The position numbers were made by a program, and so were the translations under genes. This document shows positions 32,342 to 41,330 of a stretch of 64,000 bases of DNA, one piece after another (position 1 is the stretch's first letter; every line of letters starts with the position of its first letter). Source of the stretch: Trachythela sp. YZ-2020 (Eukaryota > Cnidaria > Anthozoa > Malacalcyonacea > Clavulariidae); NCBI GenBank assembly GCA_016169945.1, contig JADLSH010000114.1:1090001-1154000 (forward strand). The letters run 5' to 3'. The notes beneath the pieces are model-generated. The model saw only the letters and a program-made list of their open reading frames with translations, was not told where the DNA came from and did not search any database.

Positions 32342-32973
32342 CCTGGCGGGCGATGATGATTCGCTCTCCTTCGAAAAAAAAAATTTCGTCTTCTAGTTGA
32401 TTTACGTGACTTATACTCGTTTACTGGACGATAGGTAATTCGCACAGGGATGCTACGTTTGCTACGGTTAAAATTTTCGCTTGGATTGACGTGATTGTTG
32501 TCTGGTCAGCTCACTAGCTTGTTCACCCAATTAAAATTTCGTTGGAACGTTTCAATATCAACAATCTTGACAGGTTGATCAACAAGGTGTGAAGTCCCAG
32601 TAGAGTTATCAATATCGTGTCCTTTTAAGGTTGAGTTTACCTACAGGTCTTGGGCAGAATTAATAGACTGAGTATGTAATTGGTTATGCACTTTAGCTAC
32701 GCCTACACTGTTAAAGTTTTTGTTTGAATTTATTAAACTATTTGATGATGATTGTTTGGTAGCCTCGTTAACGTGATCACCCAATTGAGACTTTGTTAAA
32801 TAGCTTTCACTCTCAACCTCTTTGACGTATTGATCAGCAGAGTTATTAACATAATGTGCTTTTGAAATTAGATTAAAATTGTCCTGTTAATGGACAAAAT
32901 TGTCAATCTGGGCATGCAGTTGATTATGCTTATTAGATAGGCTGTTGGTTTTCCCATTATATTCATCGTTCAT

Positions 32974-33018
32974 TCATTCATTCGTTCGTTCGTTCGTTCG
33001 TTCGTTCGTTCGTTCATT
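32974..33018. repeat. (CGTT)n / (CATT)n microsatellite
   Basis: About ten tetramers, mostly TTCG/CGTT with CATT at the edges. Confidence 0.85.
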
Positions 33019-33585
33019 CATCGTCAACGTTCGACAACCTTGCGTATAATTCATGCCAGAATGTGAATGACTTTGAAAGTTCGAAAAGCATATAAATGTA
33101 ACTGTGTATGAAAGCGAGTTAAGAGCAGGTAGGAAATGAAACCCCCTCGCGCTAGACTTATGCAATTGTAATATATTATTGCTTAAATTTTGAAACAATT
33201 GTTACTAAAGTCTAAAGCCCCACTTCTTGAGAAACATTCCAAATTCTTTATACAAAGGCAACAAAGTTAATATATAATAGCTTTGTAGTTTAATATGAAG
33301 TAACTGTATTCTACGTTGTACTATCTAAAATTATGTTGTAAACTTGTAAACAGTCGAAAGTCGCTTAAACATAAGGCAACCTTTTCGCCATAATTTCCAG
33401 GGATTTTACCAACTGTAACTGCAGCTATTGAATACGCAAAGAAATCTACAACGAACTCATGTGTTGTTTATATCAAAGAAAACCAACCATGAAACATAAA
33501 CACAAGAAAACATTTCCTAATAGACATATTTGTCATATAGTCCGCTCCTCAATGACGGTCATTTTGAATCAGGTGGACGATTTCG
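33019..33585. other. non-coding stretch
   Basis: Nothing supportable. Confidence 0.35.
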
Positions 33586-33766
33586 TAATTGGGGCGAGCA
33601 TGAGCGAACCCCAGTTTGGTGGCTAACCGTGCTCAAGCGCAATGCATTATGATACGTACGTTGGTGCGTACGTTGCCACGTTGGTGCGTACGTACACGGA
33701 ACTTTCACGGCAGTGATTAAACTCCATCGACTTTCCGCCTCTTCTTATTTTACAATAATTATATAG
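33586..33766 (+). repeat. dispersed repeat next to the Polinton-like element
   Basis: CCAGTTTG-TGG, GCTCAAGCGCAATGCATTAT, GCGTACGT repeats, CGGAACTTTCAC and TTATTTTACAATAATTATAT recur in direct orientation at 41170-41330. The Polinton-like TIR begins 24 bp beyond it. Confidence 0.65.
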
Positions 33767-33789
33767 ATCGTTTTCAGTGACGTCACGGC

Positions 33790-34041
33790 AGTAGCTTATC
33801 CCCCCTATATAGCGTATAATTAGTATTCAAAATGGCGGGGTGTGCGCACGATAGTAATTAGTATTCAAAATGGCGTCATTTTGCGTACGTACGCGTACGT
33901 ACAGAGAGAAAATAAAGAACAACAGAGAGTTTTGTGTTGGATTTTATTTAAATTACACACAACAATTTAAATGTTTCTTCTAATAAGTTTTGGCTTTATT
34001 ATTCGATAGCCATGGTTTCTTTAGCAAAGTCTCGGACCGTA
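33790..34041 (+). repeat. left TIR, 252 bp
   Basis: Inverted complement of 36243-36494 with one mismatch. It contains ACGTACGCGTACGTAC and, on the minus strand, AATAAA (33995-34000), which lies downstream of the minus-strand ORF. Its inner end carries an inverted copy of the last codons of the ATPase gene. Confidence 0.92.
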
Positions 34042-34060
34042 TTAGACCGTTTGACCGAGT

Positions 34061-34555
34061 TTAATCATCGCTTTCTGCGTCATCATCTTCCTCATCAAAA
34101 TCGTAATGCTTTAAAAGTCTTTTTATAAGAAATTTCCTCTTATCAATAGCTGCTTCTAAAGCTTCTTCTGGATCAAAGCCATCGCTTTCCACAAGCGCAT
34201 CCTTTGTCTTCATTATTTTTCTATGTACGGGATCTTTCTTTAGTTGTTTCATCTACAGGAGACGTTGCATATAAATATTTTCAAGTTCCTTCTGGAGTTC
34301 AGGCAGAATATTGGTGTAAGCTTTGTCGGTAGCAGATTGCTCATCAAGACCGCTGTTTATAAGGATCTCTTTCATTTCCTCAAAAGCTGTATTACTTCTT
34401 TGCTTTGCTTCTTCTATCATTGGTGTCCAAGGATCCTCAGTTTCTGACTCAGACCCATGAGTTGAAGTTGTTGAATCATAGTCTTCGGAATCCATTATCT
34501 GACTTTCTGTTTCTGACATATATCTCTCTTGTTCGCGTAGTGGACAGTATTCCAT
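34061..34555 (-). pseudogene. small acidic protein gene of the Polinton-like element, with an internal amber codon
   Basis: ATG at 34555 (a second in-frame ATG 11 codons later), 100 codons, TAG at 34255-34253, then the same frame open for another 63 codons (starting MKQLKKDPVHRK) to TAA at 34061. Total 164 coding codons around one stop. The protein begins MEYCPLREQERYMSETES, has Ser/Glu/Asp-rich stretches and ends DEEDDDAESDD; the middle looks helical (EELKEIL/ELEN type). Family not recognised. The stop may be a mutation or a readthrough site. Transcribed away from the ATPase gene, with its poly(A) signal in the left TIR. Confidence 0.6.
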
Positions 34556-35001
34556 TTCGTGTCTGCGTAGATTGTAACCACGGCTAAATTGTTTTCCTCA
34601 AAATTTGCAGCTCATTCCGTTACCCCTGTCTGTCTGGAAATGACTTGCTATTGAGCAGCACGGTACTTTTATATCTGCTCATGAGCTATAGCTTAAATGC
34701 TTAATCATAATGATCTATATCGAAAAATTATGACTAACTATAGCTTAGTCATAATTTTCTTATATTGAAAAATTAAATAATCATTATGACATCTTATAAA
34801 ACGTTTACATCGACCTCACATCGACCTCACATCGACCTCACATCGACCTCACATCGACCTCACATCGACCTCACATCGACCATACATCGACCTAACATCG
34901 ACCTCAAAAAAAACAATTTATTTTATAAATAAAATAAATAAATAAATGTTTTGAAACACTTTATTCTCGGTCATTTATGGTTGAACTTTCAAAGTGTCAA
35001 C
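34556..35001. promoter_or_regulatory. divergent intergenic region of the Polinton-like element
   Basis: 446 bp between two divergent start codons, so both promoters should lie here. It includes two related AT-rich blocks (AGCTATAGCTTAAATG and ACTATAGCTTAGTC, each near a TATATCGAAAAATTA or TATTGAAAAATTA) and the 11 bp minisatellite. Promoter role is inferred from gene orientation. Confidence 0.5.
34808..34906. repeat. 11 bp minisatellite, 9 x CATCGACCTCA
   Basis: Nine copies at exact 11 bp spacing, the last three with single changes. An 11 bp step is close to one helical turn, so every motif faces the same side of the DNA. Lies between the two divergent genes. Confidence 0.9.
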
Positions 35002-36285
35002 ATGCCCTATAAGCACAAAAGAGACTGTCCTTTCTGTAACAAGCCTGGTCTTCGATATATAAGTGATCATTTGCGTCAAGTACATAACTTATACGGAGAT
35101 GAAAGGAAAAAGTGGTTAGGAAGGGCGAGGTTCTCAACACCGCATAACCACAACTCAAGTTTACTACCTACACGACCGGCACATATACTAAAAGATATAA
35201 GATGTGTTCGAAAGAAAACAAGTTCTATACTAAAACCAACAAAAACCGTACCGAAAGTAACAGCATCTTTGATTACCAAACCCTATCCGGAATTCAACTT
35301 CCGTCATAAATTTTCGCTATTGGTCGTGGGTCCGAGTCAAAGTGGAAAAACGTATTTTGTCCAACAAATTTTGTTTAACAATCGTATCGTGTACGAGGAG
35401 CAGAGAAGTATTCGTATCTGGTGGTGTTATAATCAATGGCAAGATCGTTACGATGACTTGAGAAAATCCCTTGGGAAAAGCATCCGGTTTGAGAGAGGTC
35501 TTCCCGAGCTGTCCGATGATCTGAGTGAGATCAATACCAAGTACAACAACATAATCATACTGGATGATCTAATGGCCGAAGCGACAGACAGTCCTGTGGT
35601 AGCTCGATTATTTACCCAGGGTCGTCATAGAAACGCTAGTGTTATCCTTTTGCTGCAGAACATGTTTCCTAAGGGAAAATTTAATACAGATATTAGCCGA
35701 AATGCCCAATATATTGCTCTCTTCCGAAGTCCTAGTGATAGAAAACAAATTGGAATTGTTGGAGAGCGAATGTTTGATAAGAATAGAATCCATTTTATGA
35801 ACGCCTATTACAAAGAGACCGAAAAACCGTTTGGATACTTATTGGTGGATAACAAGCCTGACACACCAACCGATAAGCAAGTTCTTGGGGACCTATTTGG
35901 CGACTGCCATGTTTATCCCTTCACCACCCAAACTAAAGTGACTACACCCACACCGGTCTCTGGCGTCGAAACCAAGCCTGGAAGAAAACAACCTAAACAT
36001 CATCGGTATATTACCTGGTCGGATGCAACTATCCCCGAGTGGCTAAAATACACCGACAAAGCCGATACCGTTCGTGTCATTCCCAAAGGATATGCTATCA
36101 TAGAGATGTATAAATCGTCGCGCAATAGTGTTTATCCTAGCCGTCCGGGTGTCTACAGCAACGGCGAACATTATTGGCCTGTCAAAATAAGGCACCAATC
36201 TACCGGCCATATAAAATGGGTGAATCTGCACGAAGACGAGTCTACGGTCCGAGACTTTGCTAAAGAAACCATGGCTATCGAATAA
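35002..36285 (+). CDS. FtsK/HerA-type (A32-like) DNA-packaging ATPase with N-terminal C2H2 zinc finger
   Basis: 427 codons from the ATG at 35002 (MPYKHKRDCPFC), intact. The open frame extends upstream to 34951, but without an ATG. Residues 9-28 form C-x2-C-x10-H-x4-H. Walker A is GPSQSGKT (110-117); Walker B is IIILDD (184-189). The following RLFTQGRHRNASVILLLQNMFPKG block is the sensor-type segment of Polinton/adintovirus-type ATPases. In Polintons this enzyme is thought to pump element DNA into capsids. The C-terminal 120 or so residues are lysine- and aromatic-rich with no recognised domain. The last 14 codons lie in the right TIR, and AATAAA (36284-36289) overlaps the stop. No frameshifts, in contrast to most genes here, which suggests recent constraint or recent arrival. 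Confidence 0.85.
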   Translation: MPYKHKRDCPFCNKPGLRYISDHLRQVHNLYGDERKKWLGRARFSTPHNHNSSLLPTRPAHILKDIRCVRKKTSSILKPTKTVPKVTASLITKPYPEFNFRHKFSLLVVGPSQSGKTYFVQQILFNNRIVYEEQRSIRIWWCYNQWQDRYDDLRKSLGKSIRFERGLPELSDDLSEINTKYNNIIILDDLMAEATDSPVVARLFTQGRHRNASVILLLQNMFPKGKFNTDISRNAQYIALFRSPSDRKQIGIVGERMFDKNRIHFMNAYYKETEKPFGYLLVDNKPDTPTDKQVLGDLFGDCHVYPFTTQTKVTTPTPVSGVETKPGRKQPKHHRYITWSDATIPEWLKYTDKADTVRVIPKGYAIIEMYKSSRNSVYPSRPGVYSNGEHYWPVKIRHQSTGHIKWVNLHEDESTVRDFAKETMAIE

Positions 36286-36494
36286 TAAAGCCAAAACTTA
36301 TTAGAAGAAACATTTAAATTGTTGTGTGTAATTTAAATAAAATCCAACACAAAACTCTCTGTTGTTCTTTATTTTCTCTCTGTACGTACGCGTACGTACG
36401 CAAAATGACGCCATTTGGAATACTAATTACTATCGTGCGCACACCCCGCCATTTTGAATACTAATTATACGCTATATAGGGGGGATAAGCTACT
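36243..36494 (-). repeat. right TIR, 252 bp
   Basis: Inverted copy of 33790-34041. It includes the 3' end and stop codon of the ATPase ORF and its poly(A) signal. Confidence 0.92.
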
Positions 36495-36648
36495 CACGGC
36501 TTTTTTCCAGCTTATTTTAGTATAATATTTTCTATGTGTTGCATAGAGCAGGCAAAAATATACCTAGAGCCAAAATTTGGGAGCGATAGCGTTTTTGGTG
36601 GCTGAACTGTGGGGAAATTAAAATGTGAAAGGTTTGCTTGATTAGTTA

Positions 36649-36700
36649 ACAATTAGACAACGAGGCCGAGATAGCAACGAGGCCGAGTTGTCTAATTGTT
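36649..36700. repeat. hairpin with internal direct repeat
   Basis: AACAATTAGACAAC and GTTGTCTAATTGTT are perfect inverted complements (36649-36662, 36687-36700). Between them CAACGAGGCCGAG occurs twice. It lies downstream of the tyrosine recombinase gene and may mark its element's end. Confidence 0.75.
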
Positions 36701-36957
36701 TTAGTATAAACTATAGCATTTATTGAGAACTAGGGAACACAATACAAAAGTAAACAAAAGTATTAATATTAATTTTAATAACTTATTCTCCGGAAATGAC
36801 GCGCCAGGTCACGCGATTACAACAAGCGACATTTTTAGAACTGTCAAGTTTCATTCTTTAAAGTTTCAACTGTTGACAAACATGGTTTTAAATATCAGCA
36901 AACTATTTATCAAAGAAAATAATACAGAAGAAATATTACAGTTTTATATAAATTATT

Positions 36958-38414
36958 TCACAACAAAGTTTCGGATGAAACAAAAGTTAAGAAGAATAAT
37001 TGTACGTTGTTTACGATCGACACAGTGCAGCCATGGAAGCTGTACGACTGCTGTCCTCGCATCTGAATGTTGGTTTCGTTTCGAAAGTTTTCGTTACTCA
37101 AACTCAAAGGCATCACAGTCACAGTGGATGTTGTTGGAAGCGGCTCTTTGCTGGAAGTGGTTTCTAATGCTGCGACGACATTATGAGCAGATTCATCAGC
37201 TTCTCCAGATATGAAACGACTTAAAATATTTGACATATTTTCTTTTTGTTGGAATGATGCTCTTGAGTTGTACGCCTGGATTGAAGTATCCGATTTATGG
37301 CCAGTAACTGCCTTGATGTGTCTAGCCTCTACGTGGTTATCTGACAGGACCGTGACTGATGTTGCTCGAACACAGTGGTTTGTTAGATGCGGGATTATTC
37401 CAGCTGCCTTAGATATGGTTTTCATCATGTTCGCCAGAGTGCATTCGCCAAGGGGACTATTGCAATACCATATCTCCTCTTCGTCTGGCAGAAACTTTGT
37501 GGACATTTCTCGTGGACGTTGAAATAGGACGGGTTGCATTGGATGTAAGTGGCTCAGGAAGTTTTCAATTGTTTTCACTGGGCACCGTTGGGAATTCATC
37601 ACTTCAAACATCTTCCCGTCCGATTCGTCCGTGTTGTCGTTGAGGCCTCCTTGATGATTCTTTGTTCCTAGCAAGCGGTCACGTCGGAATTCAAAATATC
37701 GTCGGCCTTGTGCTGTAGTGTGGAGAACAAGCATATCTTTCGTGAGTTTCCTCTGGTTTTCTCTCCCTCGTTTACCAAAGTAAAAGGTAATATAGAACCA
37801 AGCCGTTTGTAAAACCTTCCGAGGGTTCTTGGAGTGACAGTCGGTAAGTTCGCCGCTTTCGTACAGCTTTTGTAGTTGCTCGCTTGTTATCGGATGCTTG
37901 TGGATAACTGGACCGACTTTCCCCTCTCGAGTGAGTTTTTTGCAGATAGCATTCAGTGTTTTATTAGCTTGTTCAAACACAGGGTCGCCGATAATGGACC
38001 AGGGTTTGTTTTGAGGCGGTTGTTTTAGATAGCGGTCGATGGCAGATCTTATTGCACGAAGAGTTGAGACTTTAAACTCACTCCCGTCTTGTTTTCTTGC
38101 AGCTGCATAAAACTTTTTCAGGCAGAGAGAAAGCTCGTCTTTTTGCATTTCTTCTATTTGGGCAGAAAATTCTTGTTGGCTTGCAAACCATTCTGAAATA
38201 TATTTCATATATTATAAAAGGGAAGCAAATATTTTAACTTTTGTTCGTGTAAAACGTTTAAAATTGAGTATTTGTTATTTTTATGCATTTTCTTACCCTT
38301 AAAGATTGCTATTCCGTATTTTGTTGCTCTCTTGGTTTTTTCTGGCACGGAATTGTCCAACAAGTCGTCTAAAAACTCATCAGATACTTCGGCAAAACGT
38401 GAATTTTCCGCCAT
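36958..38414 (-). CDS. Crypton-type tyrosine recombinase (DUF3504 family), two exons
   Basis: Exon 1 is 38414-38297, with donor GTAAGA at 38296. Exon 2 is 38192-36958, with acceptor TTTCAG at 38193. Splicing keeps the frame and gives 450 residues with no stop. The N-terminus ([20 protein letters not shown]) is acidic, with a helical SAM-like segment to about residue 150. Catalytic features: YFGKRGRE (Arg about 181), HCVR (His312, Arg315), GHKS (His338) and QAY (Tyr347), the R...HxxR...H...Y array of tyrosine recombinases. The family is that of Crypton elements and the DUF3504 domains of QRICH1 and ZMYM proteins. Such enzymes cut and rejoin DNA through a phosphotyrosine. The gene starts 0.46 kb beyond the Polinton-like element and runs toward it; there is no sign that the two are one unit. 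All catalytic residues are present. Confidence 0.82.
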
Positions 38415-38539
38415 TGTTTTGAATTTTGCTACTAGTAGACTATCACTAATAGCCTACGAGTAGCGTAGCCAATCAGAACGCAGGAAAAGTGATAGTCTAT
38501 TACTAAGTTTATACTAATAGTTATTAGTACGGGGACGCT

Positions 38540-38570
38540 ATGTTGGTGTACCACTTTGGTACACCAACAT
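38540..38570. repeat. perfect 13 bp stem hairpin
   Basis: ATGTTGGTGTACC and GGTACACCAACAT with a 5 nt loop, 126 bp upstream of the recombinase start codon. A second inverted pair lies between (GTAGACTATCACTA near 38435 and AGTGATAGTCTATT near 38488). Candidate recombinase binding or element end; inference. Confidence 0.7.
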
Positions 38571-40423
38571 GGCGGCCAAAATACTAATGCCCGAAGAAAG
38601 CCGAATTTTAATCAAAATGGTTAGATTTATACACAAAATGACTTAGATATCACGAATTGTGTGAAAGAAATAGCTTTCCGCGACCTTTGAAAATGCACTG
38701 ACGTCAGCATTGCCAAAATTCCAAACTCTATAACTCTAGAAGGAATGGTCGTATCAACCTAAACATTTCGACAAAAACTCACAACAACGATCTGCAAAAC
38801 ATATATAACGACCAGCTTTATAGGATGTATAATTTAGATTTTACAATTTTGATGACGTCACGTGAAAACCATCTATAGTTTTCAATTAACAAACGTCCCG
38901 GAACTTCTGGCAAATTATGAATAAATCCCACCGGCTGTTTTGTGAAATTGACAATTTTTCATGCGATGAAATATATTCTTACATGCGATCGAAAATATAG
39001 CCACATTTATGTAAAGAAACTCAAAAGGAGCCACTCATCGGACAAATAACAAATGGAAATGCATGCTGATTAATGACATAACAAAAGAAACTATCAAGAC
39101 AACAGATGTTTCTTTAAAGTTTAGATTGTAAATTCGTATAAAGTAGTGTGCACATGTCAACAACAGTGGCGAGTGTCTTAAAATTTATAAACCTTTCAAA
39201 TCGGTTTACACCCGTTTTCAAAATTGCGCGACAAGTCTACAAGTAGGTTTTATATAACCTTCATTTGTGTGATTTGCTGAAGAAATATTATTAGCTTTAA
39301 ATTGTAACATTCACAATATAGAATTTGACAAACAAGAGTGTTTATGAAATTGTACTATGTCCGGAATATTCTATTAATATTCAAGCGGAAGCAGGTTTGA
39401 CACATCTGCAGTTAGCGAATTTTAACGAATAAATGTATGATTCTTCCAAGTTTCAAAATCATTGACTATTTGACGAGATAGATTTTCCTGTTCGGCTTTT
39501 ATTGTGATTGTTAATTCAAGCTTTTAGTTTCTATTTCTAACTTTATTTCGGTTTAACGTCATTATCTAAGCATTGAATTTAAAATTTATTTTGTTTACAT
39601 CTGGTATTTTTAGATCGCGTGACAAACACAAACGCATAGAAATATGTACGACGCAAAGTTTATTATATTTCTCTTGCTATTGTCATTTTTATTTCATTTA
39701 CAGTTCTGCATGACTTCTGACACACTTCTAGCAGCGTGAGCGTATCCGATTTTTCCATCAAACTACAGCATTAATATTAATTGCTGCAATTACATAGCGC
39801 TTTCTGGAAATTTCTGAAAATGTATGTTCATATTATATAAAGCCGTTAAAACGGGTATTATACACAAATCGTGCGAAGATGACCACTGAATCATAGTAAA
39901 GTAACAAAATGACACATGTTTTGCTCGCATCTTATTATTGCTCTTGCTCAGGCTCGCCCCATGGTGCTTGGCATCTCCCTAGTCACAAGTGATTCTGTAC
40001 GGGTGTCTGTGGAAATGCAAGTTTGTGACATTGACCAATTCCCATTTCTAGACACTGTCCCTTCGGGCCAGTGTAATAAGCGTGTTTGTTTCAAACGTAA
40101 ACAAACGTGCATTTTACCTTTGGAGTTGGGCCAGTGGGCGGTTGCTTGCAATTTAGTATAATTATGTATAAGAAAGGAAAATATATAATTTACTTACTGA
40201 CTACTGTATTATATAAATGTCCAAAGAAATAGGATTCAATTACACTAATTTCTTCCCTTGAAATAACCCTTCTCAGAAATGTTTTTACCATAGTAGAATT
40301 TCTATTTTCTTCGTCCTTCGAATGCGTTAACATCGGAGATGGAGCGACGAAGGGGCTCTGATAGATATGAATACTTTTCCACTTCGCTTATATTTAATTA
40401 GCAAAAGGAACAGGAATTAATTC
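38571..40423. other. non-coding stretch
   Basis: No gene recognised. TTTTCAATTAACAAACGTCC near 38878 recurs near 41328 as part of dispersed repeats. Confidence 0.35.
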
Positions 40424-40877
40424 CAGGGGCGTCGTGGGTCCCATGACGTAAATATTATATTAAGTCATACGAAAATGTTCATAAGTTTTGATTCTTAGAA
40501 AAATCGTCAGCGCATCGCCTGGCAGTGTTTACAATCGTGTTGTTTGTTATTGCCTAGTGCGAACCATGCTAATGTTATATGTGTGGAATCGTATAAAGCA
40601 TATAACTCTTAAATATTGACTATTCTATAAACTTATATTGGGAAAACGTAATATTTGATCAATATATTTTCCTATTCAAACATGTTTCTTATTGTCAAAT
40701 TAAACAACGAAGAGAAATATAATTCCCGCTCGTATATCCAGGTATGCTTGACCACGAAGATTCCCACAACATAACAAATTTCCAATTTTCCGACGGGTCT
40801 CAACGATACCCCCCCTATCGCTGAGACCCGTCGGAAAATTAACCGTAACCTGCCCCTCCCCGGCGACGGCGCCACTG
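40424..40877. mobile_element. hAT-like MITE with near-perfect 8 bp TSD
   Basis: Starts CAGGGGCGTCGTGGGTCCC and ends CGGCGACGGCGCCACTG. Flanks ATTAATTC (40416-40423) and ACTAATTC (40878-40885) match at 7 of 8. An internal inverted pair GACGGGTCTCA / TGAGACCCGTC lies near 40793-40836. Same family as the nested copy at 6084-6415. No coding capacity. Confidence 0.75.
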
Positions 40878-40942
40878 ACTAATTCTAAGTATTCTATTGA
40901 ATTCATATTGCTATAACGTTATATTGAATTGATATTTAGTGT

Positions 40943-41110
40943 AAAATAGGCGAGCATTCCGCAAATTATTTATCGCATATTGTTGCATATATATCATATT
41001 AAAATAAAAATATACAAGGAACAGCCGGTCAGGGCTTTCTACTATTTTCTAATGTCGCACTCTGGACTATACTTGTCTATATGAATAAAATTACAGCATT
41101 TCAATTTGGG
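40943..41110 (+). repeat. dispersed repeat, copy 2
   Basis: Diverged direct copy of 28838-28995. Confidence 0.6.
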
Positions 41111-41169
41111 ACGCTTCTATGAAGACTATGATGGCTCTTTCTCGATATATGAGCAACCGAAATCGGCGC

Positions 41170-41330
41170 GGTTAGAGAGCCTGAGCATTCTCCAGTTTGA
41201 TGGTAACCGAGCTCAAGCGCAATGCATTATGGTGCGTACGTCGGTGCGTCATACACGGAACTTTCACTGCAGTGATTAAACCCCATCGGCTTTCCGCCTC
41301 TTCCTATTTTACAATAATTATATAGTTTTC
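41170..41330 (+). repeat. dispersed repeat, copy of 33586-33766
   Basis: Shares GCTCAAGCGCAATGCATTAT and TTACAATAATTATATAG. At 33766 the same sequence runs up to the flank of the Polinton-like element. Confidence 0.6.

Larger units (their letters stand above)
29521..32960 (-). mobile_element. CR1-like non-LTR retrotransposon with (GATA)n tail
   Basis: Minus strand, 5' to 3': ORF1-like remnants (about 32940-32400), EN (32341-31703), EN-RT linker, RT (31348-29736), short 3' UTR, AATAAACC, then ten or so ATCT repeats (29521-29561 on +). The order and microsatellite tail are those of the CR1/L2 group. Breaks include stop codons in ORF1, a gap between EN and RT frames near 31350-31700, and a frameshift near 30545 in RT. 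The 5' boundary is uncertain. Confidence 0.75.
33790..36494. mobile_element. minimal Polinton/Maverick-like element carrying only a packaging ATPase and a small ORF
   Basis: 2,705 bp between perfect 6 bp duplications CACGGC (33784-33789 and 36495-36500). The TIRs are 252 bp with one mismatch and start AGTAGCTTATCCCCCC. A 6 bp TSD, long TIRs and 5'-AG termini are the known hallmarks of Polintons, which are normally 15-20 kb and encode polymerase B, integrase, protease, capsid proteins and an FtsK/HerA-type ATPase. Here only the ATPase (+, 35002-36285) and a divergent acidic ORF (-, 34555-34061) are present, separated by an 11 bp minisatellite. Very high TIR identity suggests recent mobility, which must have been in trans. 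Boundaries are seen directly; trans-mobilisation is inferred. Confidence 0.88.

Noticed and set aside
33790..36494. full Polinton or adintovirus genome
   Set aside because: No polymerase B, integrase, protease or capsid frame lies between the TIRs; only 2.2 kb separates them.
36723..37214. 163-codon plus-strand ORF
   Set aside because: Antisense to the tyrosine recombinase exon.
39916..40161. overlapping 81- and 67-codon ORFs on opposite strands
   Set aside because: No domain or splice evidence, so no gene can be supported.
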